A stretch of DNA of 64,000 nt from SPCO01 sp964579825 (GCA_964579825.1 CAZOHT010000017.1:1-64000); one strand, 5' to 3'. Positions 33,320 through 42,196 are shown, numbered from the stretch's first letter. The notes: generated from the letters alone by a model not told the origin. Made by a program: numbers and translations.

Positions 33320-34588
33320 TCAGCCGGGGAAGAACCTCGGCAGGTGATCCCGGTTGGCATCGAGCAACGCGTCGAGCAGCGGTCCGGCCACCCCGGCGTC
33401 GACCAGGGGGTTGGCGATGAGCGCCCGCATGGCCGTCCGCCGGTCGCCGGACCTCGCCGCCGCTACCGTGAGTTCCTCGTACGCCTTGGCCGCCTGGACC
33501 AGCCCGCGCATCTCGGGAGCGAGCGGCGCCAGGGGGAGCGGATGCGCCCCGTCGCGATCGACCCGGCACGGGACCTCCACCACGGCCGAGGCCGGCAGGT
33601 CCGGCAGGGCACCGTCATTGCGGACGTCGACGACCTGGATATCGCCGGCCCCGTCCTGGAGGGATGCGATGAGCTGGGCGGCCGCTTCGCTGTAATACGC
33701 GCCGCCACGGTCGTCGAGCAGGGCCGGCTTCGTGGCCAGGCTCTGGTCCTTGTACAACTCCAGGAGCTGGCGCTCGATCTCCATGACCTCGCCGGCACGG
33801 GTGTTCCCGTCCCGCTGCTGGGCGACGACGGCAGCCGTGTCGTAGTAGTAGTGCAGGTAGTAGGACGGGATGGCTCGGAGGGTCCGGACGATGTCGACCG
33901 GCAGGCCGACGTGCTCCGCGAGCGCTTCCGGCTCCGCGTCGAGCAACTCCGGCAGGCGATCCACGCCGTCCACGAGGACGGCCCGCTCCCACGACAGGTG
34001 GTTGAGGCCGACGTGCTCCAGCTGGACGCGGTCCGGCTCGACCTCGAACCGGGCCGCCAGCTGCCGCTGCAGGTTGATCGCCACGTTGCACAGTCCGACC
34101 GCGCGGTGGCCCTCGTCGAGCAGGGCCTGGGTGACGATCCCGACCGGGTTGGTGAAGTCCACGATCCAGGCGCCTGGCGCGGCCCGCCGGGCGGTCGCCT
34201 CGGCAAGGTCCAGGACGAGGGGCACGGTCCGCAGGGCCTTGGCGAATCCGCCGGCACCGGTCGTCTCCTGGCCGACGACGCCGAAGCGGGTCGGCAGGGT
34301 CTCGTCGACGAGCCGCGCCGCCTGGCCGCCGACGCGGAGCTGGATCAGGACGAAAGAGGCGCCGTCGAGCGCTTCATCGCGGTCGCCGGTCAGGGTCAGC
34401 CGCCCGGGCCAGTCGAGCTTGTCCAGCATCCGCTGCGCGAGTCCGCCGACGATCGACAGGCGCTCCGCATCGATGTCGAGCAGGACCAGTTCGTCCATCG
34501 GGAGTCGGGCGGCCCGCCGGGCGAAACCCTCGACCAGCTCGGGCGTATAGGTACTGCCGCCACCGACGACGGCGATCTTCAGACCCAT
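33320..34588 (-). CDS. Glycoside hydrolase family 4 (6-phospho-beta-glucosidase-like)
   Basis: A 422-residue NAD+- and metal-dependent glycosidase. The Rossmann motif AVVGGGSTYTPELV (6-19) is at the N-terminus. The metal-binding Cys is in GLCNVAIN (C167) and the paired motif HVGLNHLSW follows at 192-200, both GH4 hallmarks; VDFTNPVGIVT is also typical. Substrates in the family range from 6-phospho-beta-glucosides and chitobiose-6-phosphate (ChbF) to alpha-galactosides. Its setting among amino-sugar genes makes a GlcN/GlcNAc disaccharide plausible. It is divergent from the GntR regulator, sharing a 24-bp palindrome, and has a GGAG site before the ATG. Confidence 0.9.
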   Translation of the reverse strand: MGLKIAVVGGGSTYTPELVEGFARRAARLPMDELVLLDIDAERLSIVGGLAQRMLDKLDWPGRLTLTGDRDEALDGASFVLIQLRVGGQAARLVDETLPTRFGVVGQETTGAGGFAKALRTVPLVLDLAEATARRAAPGAWIVDFTNPVGIVTQALLDEGHRAVGLCNVAINLQRQLAARFEVEPDRVQLEHVGLNHLSWERAVLVDGVDRLPELLDAEPEALAEHVGLPVDIVRTLRAIPSYYLHYYYDTAAVVAQQRDGNTRAGEVMEIERQLLELYKDQSLATKPALLDDRGGAYYSEAAAQLIASLQDGAGDIQVVDVRNDGALPDLPASAVVEVPCRVDRDGAHPLPLAPLAPEMRGLVQAAKAYEELTVAAARSGDRRTAMRALIANPLVDAGVAGPLLDALLDANRDHLPRFFPG

Positions 34589-34612
34589 GGATTCTCCGGG
34601 GGGCTTGACACC

Positions 34613-34636
34613 ATTGCTTATAACGTTATCAGCAAT
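34613..34636. promoter_or_regulatory. 24-bp palindromic operator candidate of the amino-sugar locus
   Basis: ATTGCTTATAAC and GTTATCAGCAAT form an inverted repeat matching at 11 of 12 positions. It lies centrally between the divergent GH4 and GntR genes in an unusually AT-rich patch, next to a TTGACA hexamer (34605-34610). This is the expected place for autoregulation by the GntR-family protein. Confidence 0.65.
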
Positions 34637-34688
34637 ACCACCTCGCGCAAGCCCCCTCGACGATCCGCCACGGAGGTCTTCTGCACGG

Positions 34689-35519
34689 ATGGCACGGTAC
34701 CGCCTCGAACTCGGCCCCGTCCCACTGCACCACCAGGTCTACCTGGATCTGGTGACGGCTCTGGATGCCGGCGAGTGGAAGCCCGGGGACCAGCTTCCGA
34801 CCGAGCGCGACCTCGCCGAGCGATACGGCTGCAGCCTGATCACCGTCCGCCGGGCCCTCGGCGAACTCGTTCGCGAGCAGCGGCTCGAGCGGACCCGCGG
34901 CCGGGGCACGTTCGTGCTGCATCCGCGCATCGACCGCGACATGGAGGGCCACCTCTCGTTCACCGACGAGATGCGACTCCGCGGGATGGAGCCGTCGACC
35001 CGGATCGTCGCGTCCCGACCCCAGTCGGCGGGCGTCGCCGTCGCCGCGGCGCTCGGGCTGGAGCCGGGCTCGCCGATCCTGTACCTCGAGCGCCTCCGCC
35101 TCGCCGATGGCGAACCGCTGCTGCTCGAGCAGGTCCACCTGCCGGCCGAGCGCTTTCCCGGACTGCTGGCGTCAGACCTCGAAGGCGGGTCGCTGTACGA
35201 CCTGCTCGCGGATCGGTACGGCACCCGTGTCGCCAAGGCGCGCGAGCTGCTGGAGCCGATCCTCCTGCCCGCGCGTGAAGCGCGCCTCCTGGGCCGCAGG
35301 CGAGGTGCTCCGGCGCTCCTCATCGAGGGCATCGCTGCGACCGCAGATGGGACCCCGGTCGAGTTCGGCCGGACCTATGTCCGCGGCGATCGCACCCGGT
35401 ACTACGTGGAACGCGTGGTCGTGCGGCCGCGATGGATCACCCGTGGCGAGTCCGAGGGCGACTCGACGGTCGCCGACGAGTTGCGCCCCAAGGCGCCCGC
35501 CGTGGAGGTGGAGCGATAG
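34689..35519 (+). CDS. GntR family (HutC/UTRA type) transcriptional regulator
   Basis: A 276-residue repressor-type regulator. The N-terminal winged HTH includes LPTERDLAERYGCSLITVRRALGEL and the wing ERTRGRGTFV. The C-terminal UTRA ligand domain has ERLRLADGEPLLLEQVHLPAERFPGLL, YDLLADRYG and FGRTYVRGDRTRYYVERV. UTRA regulators often sense sugar phosphates such as GlcN6P or GlcNAc6P. GGAGGT at 34672-34677 supports the ATG at 34689. It stands at the head of the transporter genes and probably controls both directions through the palindrome upstream. Confidence 0.92.
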   Translation: MARYRLELGPVPLHHQVYLDLVTALDAGEWKPGDQLPTERDLAERYGCSLITVRRALGELVREQRLERTRGRGTFVLHPRIDRDMEGHLSFTDEMRLRGMEPSTRIVASRPQSAGVAVAAALGLEPGSPILYLERLRLADGEPLLLEQVHLPAERFPGLLASDLEGGSLYDLLADRYGTRVAKARELLEPILLPAREARLLGRRRGAPALLIEGIAATADGTPVEFGRTYVRGDRTRYYVERVVVRPRWITRGESEGDSTVADELRPKAPAVEVER

Positions 35520-35585
35520 CCATCCGGGAGCCTACCGCCCATCCCCATTCGACCCTATCCATCCGCCCGTCCCTGGAGGAGTGAC

Positions 35586-36962
35586 ATGCACCGACGACTC
35601 AGCCGCCTCAGCGTCCTGGCCGCGTCCGCGGCGATGCTCCTGTCGATCTCCGCGTGCGGCTCAAGCTCCGACGTCGTGGAGATCCGCTGGTACTGCTGCC
35701 TCGGAACCGGCGAGGATCCCGCCCAGATCGAGGTCGAGAACGCGGTCGTGGAGGCGTTCAACGCGTCCCACCCCAAGATCAAGCTCACATTCGAGCCGAT
35801 CCCGTATGCCAGCGCTCGCGACACGCTCGCGACCCAGCTCGCCTCGGGCAGCGGCCCGGACATCGTCGGCCCGGTCGGGATCGGTGGCGCCGAGGCGTTC
35901 CACGGCCAGTGGCTGGACCTCCAGCCCTACATCGACAAGACCGAGTACGACATGACCCAATTCCCGGAGAGCACCGTCGCGCTGTACAACGTCGGCGGCG
36001 AGGGCCAGGTCGGCATCCCGTTCGCGATCTACCCGTCCGTCCTGTTCTACAAGGCCGGCCTGTTCGAGGAAGCCGGTCTGGCCGAGCCGCCGCACGAGTG
36101 GGGTGGCGACTACACGATGCCCGACGGTTCGGTCGTGCCGTGGGACTACGACACCGCCACCAAGATCGCCAAGCTCCTGACCGTCGACAAGAACGGCAAG
36201 GATGCCAACGACCCGGCGTTCGATCCGGAGAACGTGGTCCAGTGGGGCTTCGAGCCGCAGCGGGACGACCTCCGCCAGATCGGTGCCTACTGGAAGGCCG
36301 GCCAGTTCGCCAGCGGCGCGGACGGCATGACTGCCGAGGTCCCGGCGGCCTGGGCCGAGTCGTGGAAGTGGTTCTACGACGCGATCTGGACGAACCACAT
36401 CTCGATGACCGGGCCGCAGTTCGTCGGCACGGACCTCAACCCCGAGGGGTATCCGTTCTTCACCGGGAACGTCGCGATGAGCGAGAACTACCTGTGGTCC
36501 ACGTACGGCGTGGCCGGTGCCGGCGACGACTGGAACATGGCCGCGACACCCTCGTACGAGGGCCAGACGACCGCAGCCTTCAACGCGGACACGTTCCGCA
36601 TCCTCAAGACCAGCAAGCACCCGGACGAGGCGTTCGAGGTTCTGACGTACCTGCTGGGCGATGCGTCGAGGCAGCTCCTGCAGACGTACGGCGGCATGCC
36701 CGCGCGAGAGTCCGAGCAGGACGCCTTCTTCGAGACCGCCCAGGAGGAGTTCACGCAGACCATCGACTGGCAGGTCGCGAAGGACGGCGTCGCCTACGCC
36801 GATGTCCCGAACTTCGAGAGCTACATGCCGGCCTACAACGAGTCGCTTGACCTGATCATCACGTTCGGGACCAAGTGGCAGGCGACCCCTGGCCTGGACC
36901 TGGACGCCGAGATCCAGGACCTCCAGACGCAACTCCAGGCGATCTGGGACAAGGCGAGCTGA
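35586..36962 (+). CDS. Sugar ABC transporter substrate-binding lipoprotein
   Basis: A 458-residue family 1 extracellular binding protein. The signal peptide ends in lipobox LSISAC with the lipid-anchored Cys24. The mature protein has typical features: FNASHPKIKLTFEPIPY, LATQLASGSGPDIVGP, VGIPFAIYPSVLFYKAGLFEEAGL and ALFNADTFRI-like loops. An uncommon feature is the CC pair soon after the anchor (RWYCCLG). Oligosaccharides are the expected ligand; neighbours suggest an amino-sugar disaccharide. GGAGGAG lies just before the ATG. It begins a run of two permeases, deacetylase and kinase. No ATPase gene is in the cluster. Confidence 0.9.
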   Translation: MHRRLSRLSVLAASAAMLLSISACGSSSDVVEIRWYCCLGTGEDPAQIEVENAVVEAFNASHPKIKLTFEPIPYASARDTLATQLASGSGPDIVGPVGIGGAEAFHGQWLDLQPYIDKTEYDMTQFPESTVALYNVGGEGQVGIPFAIYPSVLFYKAGLFEEAGLAEPPHEWGGDYTMPDGSVVPWDYDTATKIAKLLTVDKNGKDANDPAFDPENVVQWGFEPQRDDLRQIGAYWKAGQFASGADGMTAEVPAAWAESWKWFYDAIWTNHISMTGPQFVGTDLNPEGYPFFTGNVAMSENYLWSTYGVAGAGDDWNMAATPSYEGQTTAAFNADTFRILKTSKHPDEAFEVLTYLLGDASRQLLQTYGGMPARESEQDAFFETAQEEFTQTIDWQVAKDGVAYADVPNFESYMPAYNESLDLIITFGTKWQATPGLDLDAEIQDLQTQLQAIWDKAS

Positions 36963-36973
36963 CCGTTCCACCC

Positions 36974-37921
36974 GTGTCCGCGAACCCATCCTCCCGCCCG
37001 AGGGCCGGCCGACGCCGGCCCTCGGGGCTTGCCTGGCGCCGTGCGCGCTGGGGCTACGTCTTCATCGCGCCGTGGATCGTCGGGTTCTTCCTGTTCACGC
37101 TCATCCCGATGGTCGCGACGTTCATCTTCACGTTCACCGACATCAATCTGGCCAATGCCGGCAGCGTCCGGTTCGTCGGACTCCAGAACTACGCCCAGCT
37201 GCTGACGGACCACCAGACCCACGCGTCGCTGCTCGTGACATTCAAGTTCGCGCTCATCGCGCTTCCGGTCCTCATGCTCCTGCCGTTCTTCGTCGCGATG
37301 CTGGTCAACTCGCGACACCTGATGGGGACGTCGGCGTTCCGCGTGCTGTTCTTCCTGCCGTACGTCGTGCCGTTCGTCGCCGGCGTCCTCATCTGGCAGC
37401 AGATGCTGTCGGACGCCGGCTGGGTCAACGACTTCCTCCGCGCGATCGGGATCTCCGACCCGCCGGACTGGCTGCAGGATCCGAGTTGGATCTACCCGGG
37501 TCTCGTGATCATGGGCGTCTGGGGCATCGGGGCGGGGATCATCGTCTACCTGGCCGGCCTGAAGGGGGTCCCGACCGAGCTGTACGACGCGGCGAACATC
37601 GACGGCGCCGGCTGGTGGGGCACCCTGCGCCACATCACCATCCCGATGCTCTCACCGGTCTTCCTGTACACCCTGATCCTCGGGATCGTGGAGGTGCTTC
37701 AGTACTTCCTCGTCCCGCTCGTGCTCAAGAACGGGACCGGCGAGCCCGGCGGCTCCACGCTCTTCTTCAACCTGTACCTGTACAAGACGTTCTTCACGTT
37801 CCAGAACATGTCGTACGGCGCGACACTGGCCTGGCTGCTGTTCGGGATCACGCTGGCCATCACCCTCGTGGTCTTCCGGCTCTCGCGACGATGGGTGTAC
37901 TACGCCGGCGACCTGAAATAG
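36974..37921 (+). CDS. Sugar ABC transporter permease (MalF/UgpA type)
   Basis: A 315-residue permease with six transmembrane helices. The first is FIAPWIVGFFLFTLIPMVATFIFTF, and the EAA motif that contacts the ATPase is YDAANIDGAGWWGTLRHITIPML. The start is GTG at 36974, 11 bases after the binding-protein stop; upstream codons in frame belong to that gene. It pairs with the next permease to form the membrane channel. As no ATPase is encoded here, a shared MsiK-type ATPase elsewhere in the genome is likely. Confidence 0.9.
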   Translation: MSANPSSRPRAGRRRPSGLAWRRARWGYVFIAPWIVGFFLFTLIPMVATFIFTFTDINLANAGSVRFVGLQNYAQLLTDHQTHASLLVTFKFALIALPVLMLLPFFVAMLVNSRHLMGTSAFRVLFFLPYVVPFVAGVLIWQQMLSDAGWVNDFLRAIGISDPPDWLQDPSWIYPGLVIMGVWGIGAGIIVYLAGLKGVPTELYDAANIDGAGWWGTLRHITIPMLSPVFLYTLILGIVEVLQYFLVPLVLKNGTGEPGGSTLFFNLYLYKTFFTFQNMSYGATLAWLLFGITLAITLVVFRLSRRWVYYAGDLK

Positions 37922-37928
37922 GCATGGC

Positions 37929-39023
37929 ATGAGCGGAGCGCAGAGCGCCCACCTCCAGGAACTCACGGTCGCCGAGACCGAGCGGCGCCGCCCGCGTGGT
38001 CGCGGCGTCCCGCCGAAGCGGTCGTTCCTCGTCACGCTCGTTGCGGTATGCGCCCTCGCCGCCTTCCTGTCGCCGTTCCTGCGCTCGTTCACCCTGTCGA
38101 TCAAGAGCGCCGAGCAGATCAGCCAGCCCGGGGCACCGCTGTGGCCGGCGGACCAGGCCACGTTCGAGTACGAGGGTGAGGCCCTGGACCTGTTCCTCGT
38201 TCCGATCGACGGGACCATGTCCCAGATGGCCCTGCTGGACCGCGGCCGACTCGAGAGTACGTTCATCGACCCGGCGGCGCCCGACGCGCCACCGGTCACG
38301 TGGGTCGGGTCGTGGCGGACCTTGGAGCCGGTCTGGGTGTTCGCGCCGCACTGGTCCAACTACGCGGACGTGTGGACGCTCATCGACTACCCGAGGCTCA
38401 TCTTCAACACCATCGCCATCGCGGTCATCGGGACGATCGGGACGGTCTTTTCGTGCGTGCTCGTGGCGTACGGGTTCGCTCGGTTCAAGTTCCCGGGACG
38501 CAACCTCCTGTTCACGTTGCTCATCGCCACGATCTTCCTGCCGGCCGCCGTGACCCTCATCCCGACGTACACGGTCTTCGCCAAGATCGGCTGGGTGGGG
38601 ACCTGGCTGCCGCTCCTCGTGCCGGCGTTCTTCGCCAACGCCTACGACGTGTTCCTCCTGCGCCAGTACTTCATGACGATCCCGCTCGAGATGGACGAGG
38701 CGGCCTCCATCGATGGTGCCGGGCCGTTCCGCACGCTCTGGTCCGTGCTCCTGCCGCAGGCGGCGCCGGTCGTCGTCGCGGTGGCGATCTTCCACCTGGT
38801 CTACTCGTGGAACGACTTCTTCGGGCCGCTCATCTACCTGTCGACCGAGCCGGACCTGCAGCCGATCGCGGTGGGCCTGTCGCGCCTGAACGGCCTGCAC
38901 TTCAAGGACCCGGGCATCATCCAGGCGGGTACCCTGATGACACTCGTGATCCCGGTGGTCGCCTTCCTGTTGACCCAGCGCTTCTTCACCCGCGGGATCG
39001 TCATCTCCGGGGTGGACAAGTGA
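37929..39023 (+). CDS. Sugar ABC transporter permease (MalG/UgpE type) with enlarged first outer loop
   Basis: A 364-residue permease, longer than the usual 270-300. The first helix (about 32-52) is followed by an extracytoplasmic stretch of about 90 residues instead of about 30, including strands such as ALDLFLVPIDG and PPVTWVGSW. The remaining five helices then follow. The EAA motif is MDEAASIDGAGPFRTLWSVLLPQ. The extra loop could form a small domain touching the binding protein or substrate. It begins seven bases after the partner permease and overlaps the deacetylase by GTGA. Confidence 0.9.
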   Translation: MSGAQSAHLQELTVAETERRRPRGRGVPPKRSFLVTLVAVCALAAFLSPFLRSFTLSIKSAEQISQPGAPLWPADQATFEYEGEALDLFLVPIDGTMSQMALLDRGRLESTFIDPAAPDAPPVTWVGSWRTLEPVWVFAPHWSNYADVWTLIDYPRLIFNTIAIAVIGTIGTVFSCVLVAYGFARFKFPGRNLLFTLLIATIFLPAAVTLIPTYTVFAKIGWVGTWLPLLVPAFFANAYDVFLLRQYFMTIPLEMDEAASIDGAGPFRTLWSVLLPQAAPVVVAVAIFHLVYSWNDFFGPLIYLSTEPDLQPIAVGLSRLNGLHFKDPGIIQAGTLMTLVIPVVAFLLTQRFFTRGIVISGVDK

Positions 39024-39625
39024 CGCCCTGGCGCGTCGCGCTGACGTTCGACCTGGAGCACGCCGATCGACCACATGCGCCGGGGAACACGGATCGTCTG
39101 CTGGACGCCCTGGACCGGGCCGTGGTGCCGGCGACCCTGTTCCTGCAGGGGCGCTGGGTCGAGGCGCGACCGGTCACCGCGGCCCGGATCGGGACGAGTC
39201 GCCATCTGGTCGGCAACCACTCGCACTACCACACCCGGTTCTCGCTGCTCAGCGATGCGGGCGTCGCCACGGACCTGTCCGATGCGGGCACAGCCATCCG
39301 CGACATCGTCGGCGTCGATCCGGCCCCATGGTTCCGGTTTCCGTTCGGGGCGGGAGCCGACGATCCGCGCGTGCTCGCGCTGGTCGCGACGGCCGGGTAT
39401 CGGCCTATCGGCTGGGACGTGGATGGCCTGGACTGGGAGGTCGACAGGACGGCCACGGACCTCGAGCTCGCCGTGGTGGACGGCGCGATCCGCCATGGCG
39501 ACGGGGTCATCGTCCTGTGCCACGGCTGGCCGGACCCCACCCACCAGGCACTCCCCGGGATCGTGGCGCGGCTGCGGGATGCCGGTGCAGCGTTCGTCCG
39601 GATGGACGCGCTCCTCGCCGGATGA
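39020..39625 (+). CDS. Polysaccharide deacetylase (NodB/CE4-type), apparently cytoplasmic
   Basis: A 201-residue NodB-fold protein with no signal peptide. Recognisable CE4 motifs are TFDLEH (D11), HSHYH (H67 and H71, metal ligands), RFPFGAG, WDVDGLDWE and VIVLCHGW. The second acidic residue of the classical TFDD is replaced by Leu, with Glu one position later. Lying between the importer and a sugar kinase, it probably deacetylates an imported N-acetyl sugar inside the cell, comparable in role to ChbG in the E. coli chitobiose operon, which is an unrelated fold. The start is GTG, overlapping the upstream stop. Confidence 0.85.
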   Translation: MTPWRVALTFDLEHADRPHAPGNTDRLLDALDRAVVPATLFLQGRWVEARPVTAARIGTSRHLVGNHSHYHTRFSLLSDAGVATDLSDAGTAIRDIVGVDPAPWFRFPFGAGADDPRVLALVATAGYRPIGWDVDGLDWEVDRTATDLELAVVDGAIRHGDGVIVLCHGWPDPTHQALPGIVARLRDAGAAFVRMDALLAG

Positions 39626-40671
39626 GGCGGTCGGCCGTTGGCGGCGGCGGCGTGGCCACGGACCACATCCTCGCCGTCGATGGAGGCAACTCGAAGACCG
39701 ATGTCGCGCTGGTGGCCGCCGACGGGCGACTGCTCGCCGCGGTCAGGGGCGGGACCGTGTCCCATCAGCAGGTCGGGCTGGACACCGGCGCGGATCGGTT
39801 GCTGGCGCTCGTCCGCGAGGCGCGCTCGATCGCCGGCCACGACCCGGACCAGCGAGCTCGGCAGGCCGTCTACGGCCTGGCAGGGGCCGATTCGCCGGGT
39901 GACATCGCCCGCCTGACGCGGGCCTTCGCCGCTCGACCGATGGCCGACGATGGGCAGGTCGTCAACGACGCCTTCGCGCCCGTTCGAGCCGGTTCTGACC
40001 GGGGCTGGGGCGTGGCCGTCATCTGTGGGGCCGGGGTCAATGCCGCGGGTGTCGGTCCGGACGGTCGTACGGCACGCTTCGCGGCGCTCGGCGAGGCGAC
40101 TGGGGACTGGGGTGGTGGGGGCGATGTCGCGATGGCCGGCCTTGGCGCGGCGGTGCGCGCTCGTGATGGTCGCGGCCCGCGGACCATGCTGGAGCGAGGC
40201 GTGCCGGAGCACTTCGGCCGGCGTCGGCCGGTGGACGTCGCGACGGCGTTCGAACGGAACGAGATCACCTACGGTGAACTGCGCTCCCTGGCGCCGGTCG
40301 TCTTCCGGGCCTCCGCGGCGGGCGACGCGGTCGCACGATCCATCGTCGATCGTCTGGCCGATGAGCTGGCCCTGATGGCCGTCGTCATCGCCCGGCGTCT
40401 CGGCCTGGTCCGAGCCGACCCGGACGTCGTCCTGGCGGGCGGCCTCTTCCACGCCGACGACGCCCGGTTCGAGGCGCGCATCGCCTCAGGGATCCACGCC
40501 GTCGTGCCGGCGGCCAGGGTCGCGCGACTGCGGGCCCTACCCGTGACCGGCGCGGCGCTCCTCGCCCTGGATCGACTCGCTCGCGAGGCGGCCGATGCGC
40601 GGTCGGTGATCGCCCCGGCCCCCGTCGAGGCACGCGTCCGCGGCGAGCTTGGAGCCTGGCGGCCGGCTTGA
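39622..40671 (+). CDS. BadF/BadG/BcrA/BcrD ATPase family, N-acetylglucosamine-kinase-like
   Basis: A 349-residue ASKHA-fold protein. The phosphate-1 motif is LAVDGGNSKTDVALV (17-31) and the second lobe has VAVICGAGVNAAGVGPDG and LGEATGDWGGGGDVA, matching GlcNAc or glucosamine kinases rather than benzoyl-CoA reductase activators. It should phosphorylate an amino sugar at C6. It overlaps the deacetylase by ATGA and is the last gene of the sugar unit. The ATG at 39622 leaves ten Gly-rich residues before the conserved start; a GTG at 39652 is an alternative. Confidence 0.86.
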   Translation: MRRSAVGGGGVATDHILAVDGGNSKTDVALVAADGRLLAAVRGGTVSHQQVGLDTGADRLLALVREARSIAGHDPDQRARQAVYGLAGADSPGDIARLTRAFAARPMADDGQVVNDAFAPVRAGSDRGWGVAVICGAGVNAAGVGPDGRTARFAALGEATGDWGGGGDVAMAGLGAAVRARDGRGPRTMLERGVPEHFGRRRPVDVATAFERNEITYGELRSLAPVVFRASAAGDAVARSIVDRLADELALMAVVIARRLGLVRADPDVVLAGGLFHADDARFEARIASGIHAVVPAARVARLRALPVTGAALLALDRLAREAADARSVIAPAPVEARVRGELGAWRPA

Positions 40672-40741
40672 TCGGGCGCCGGGCCGCGGTGTCGACGACG
40701 CCCGTCCGGCAGGGTCCGCCCACACCCGCCATCCTTCCCTG

Positions 40742-42172
40742 ATGGAGTCCAGCAGCCCCGTCGCCGATCACGATGGCCTGTGGTCGTCGAAGCGTCGAGT
40801 CCTGAGCGGCGGTCTCGTCCTGACCATCACCCTCGTCGCCTTCGAGGCCCTGGCGGTCTCGACGGTGCTCCCGATCGTGGCTCGGGAGCTCGGCGGCCAG
40901 GAGCTGTACGGCTGGGTCTTCTCCGCGTTCTTCCTCGGCTCGCTCATCGGGATCGCGGTCGTCGGTGGGACCGTGGACCGGGGCGCCCTCGGTCGGCCGT
41001 TCGCACTCGGCCTGACGCTGTTCGGGGTCGGCCTGCTCATCGGCGGTCTCGCGCCGAGTATGGAGGTCCTGGTGGTGGCCCGGTTCATCCAGGGTCTGGG
41101 CGCCGGTACCATCCCGCCCATCGCCTACGTCGCCATCGGCCGGAGCCTGCCTGAGTCGCTCCGACCGCGCATGTTCGCGACGCTGTCGACCGCCTGGATC
41201 CTGCCCGGTGTCATCGGACCCGCGCTGGCCGGCCTGGTCGGCGAGACCCTGGGCTGGCGGTACGTCTTCCTGGGCATGCTCCCGTTCATCGCCGTGGCCG
41301 GCGTCCTGACCCATCACGCGATCGCCGCCGTCCGGGTCCCGGAGACGAGCGCCGAGGACGAACATCGGGCCGGCAACGTGGGCCGGAGTCGGTTGCCGTC
41401 GGCCCTGCTCGTGAGCCTTGGAGCCGGCCTGTTCATGGCGGGCCTGAGCAGCAGCGAACCGGCGCTCGCGGTCGGGTTGGCCGTCCTCGGGCTGGCGGCC
41501 GGTGTCCCCGCGCTGTTGCGTCTCACGCCGCCCGGCACGCTCACGGCTCGTCCGGTCCTCCCCGCGGCCGTCATGTTGCGCGGCATCCTGACGTGCACGT
41601 TCTTCGGCGTGGATGCCTACGTGACCCTCGCGCTCGAGGATGGCCGTGGCCTCTCGGCGATCGCGGCCGGGGTCGTCCTGACCGCGGCGACGCTGTCGTG
41701 GACCGCGGGCTCCTGGACCCAGGCCCGCAACGCCGAACGCTGGCCGACCCGTCAGTTCGTTCGGGTCGGGTTCCTCGTCGTGATCGTCGGGCTGGCGCTG
41801 TTCTCCTTCGTCCTGATCCCGGACGTCCCGGTCTGGCTGGCCGTCCCGACGTTCGCGGTCGCGGGCTACGGCATGGGCCTTGCCTATGCTCCGCTCGCGC
41901 TCATCGTCCTGCGCGAGGCGCCGACCGAGACCCAGGGCACGGCCTCCAGCGCGCTGTCCCTCATGGACACGCTCGGGACCGCCATCGGGACCGGCGTCTC
42001 GGGGGCCATCGTCGCCGCGGCGCTGCGCTCGACGGGCGACCTGGCCATGGGCCTGGCGATCGCGTTCGCGGTGTCGATCCTCGTCGGCGTGGGTGGCTTC
42101 GCGATCTCGGGCCGTCTCAGGCCGGTCCGGGTGAGCGGTGCGCTGAGCGACCGGGCGCCGGCGTCGTCATGA
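40742..42172 (+). CDS. MFS transporter (drug exporter type)
   Basis: A 476-residue secondary transporter with about 14 hydrophobic segments, like the DHA2/EmrB-type exporters. Helix 1 is TITLVAFEALAVSTVLPIVAREL, the motif-A region is VVGGTVDRGALGRPFALG and the conserved GLGAGTIPPIAYVAIGRSLPE follows. The antiporter motif C equivalent is ILPGVIGPALAGLV. The substrate is unknown. The ATG at 40742 is preceded by CATCCT six bases upstream, a near match to the leaderless boxes seen elsewhere. It is not obviously linked to the sugar genes before it. Confidence 0.87.
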   Translation: MESSSPVADHDGLWSSKRRVLSGGLVLTITLVAFEALAVSTVLPIVARELGGQELYGWVFSAFFLGSLIGIAVVGGTVDRGALGRPFALGLTLFGVGLLIGGLAPSMEVLVVARFIQGLGAGTIPPIAYVAIGRSLPESLRPRMFATLSTAWILPGVIGPALAGLVGETLGWRYVFLGMLPFIAVAGVLTHHAIAAVRVPETSAEDEHRAGNVGRSRLPSALLVSLGAGLFMAGLSSSEPALAVGLAVLGLAAGVPALLRLTPPGTLTARPVLPAAVMLRGILTCTFFGVDAYVTLALEDGRGLSAIAAGVVLTAATLSWTAGSWTQARNAERWPTRQFVRVGFLVVIVGLALFSFVLIPDVPVWLAVPTFAVAGYGMGLAYAPLALIVLREAPTETQGTASSALSLMDTLGTAIGTGVSGAIVAAALRSTGDLAMGLAIAFAVSILVGVGGFAISGRLRPVRVSGALSDRAPASS

Positions 42173-42196
42173 CCGGGTGGGCGGGTCTGCCTGCGG

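Noticed and set aside
33344..35278. Plus-strand frame of 644 codons opposite the GH4 gene
   Set aside because: It crosses from the antisense of GH4 into an alternative frame of the gntR gene; both real genes have clear motifs in other frames.
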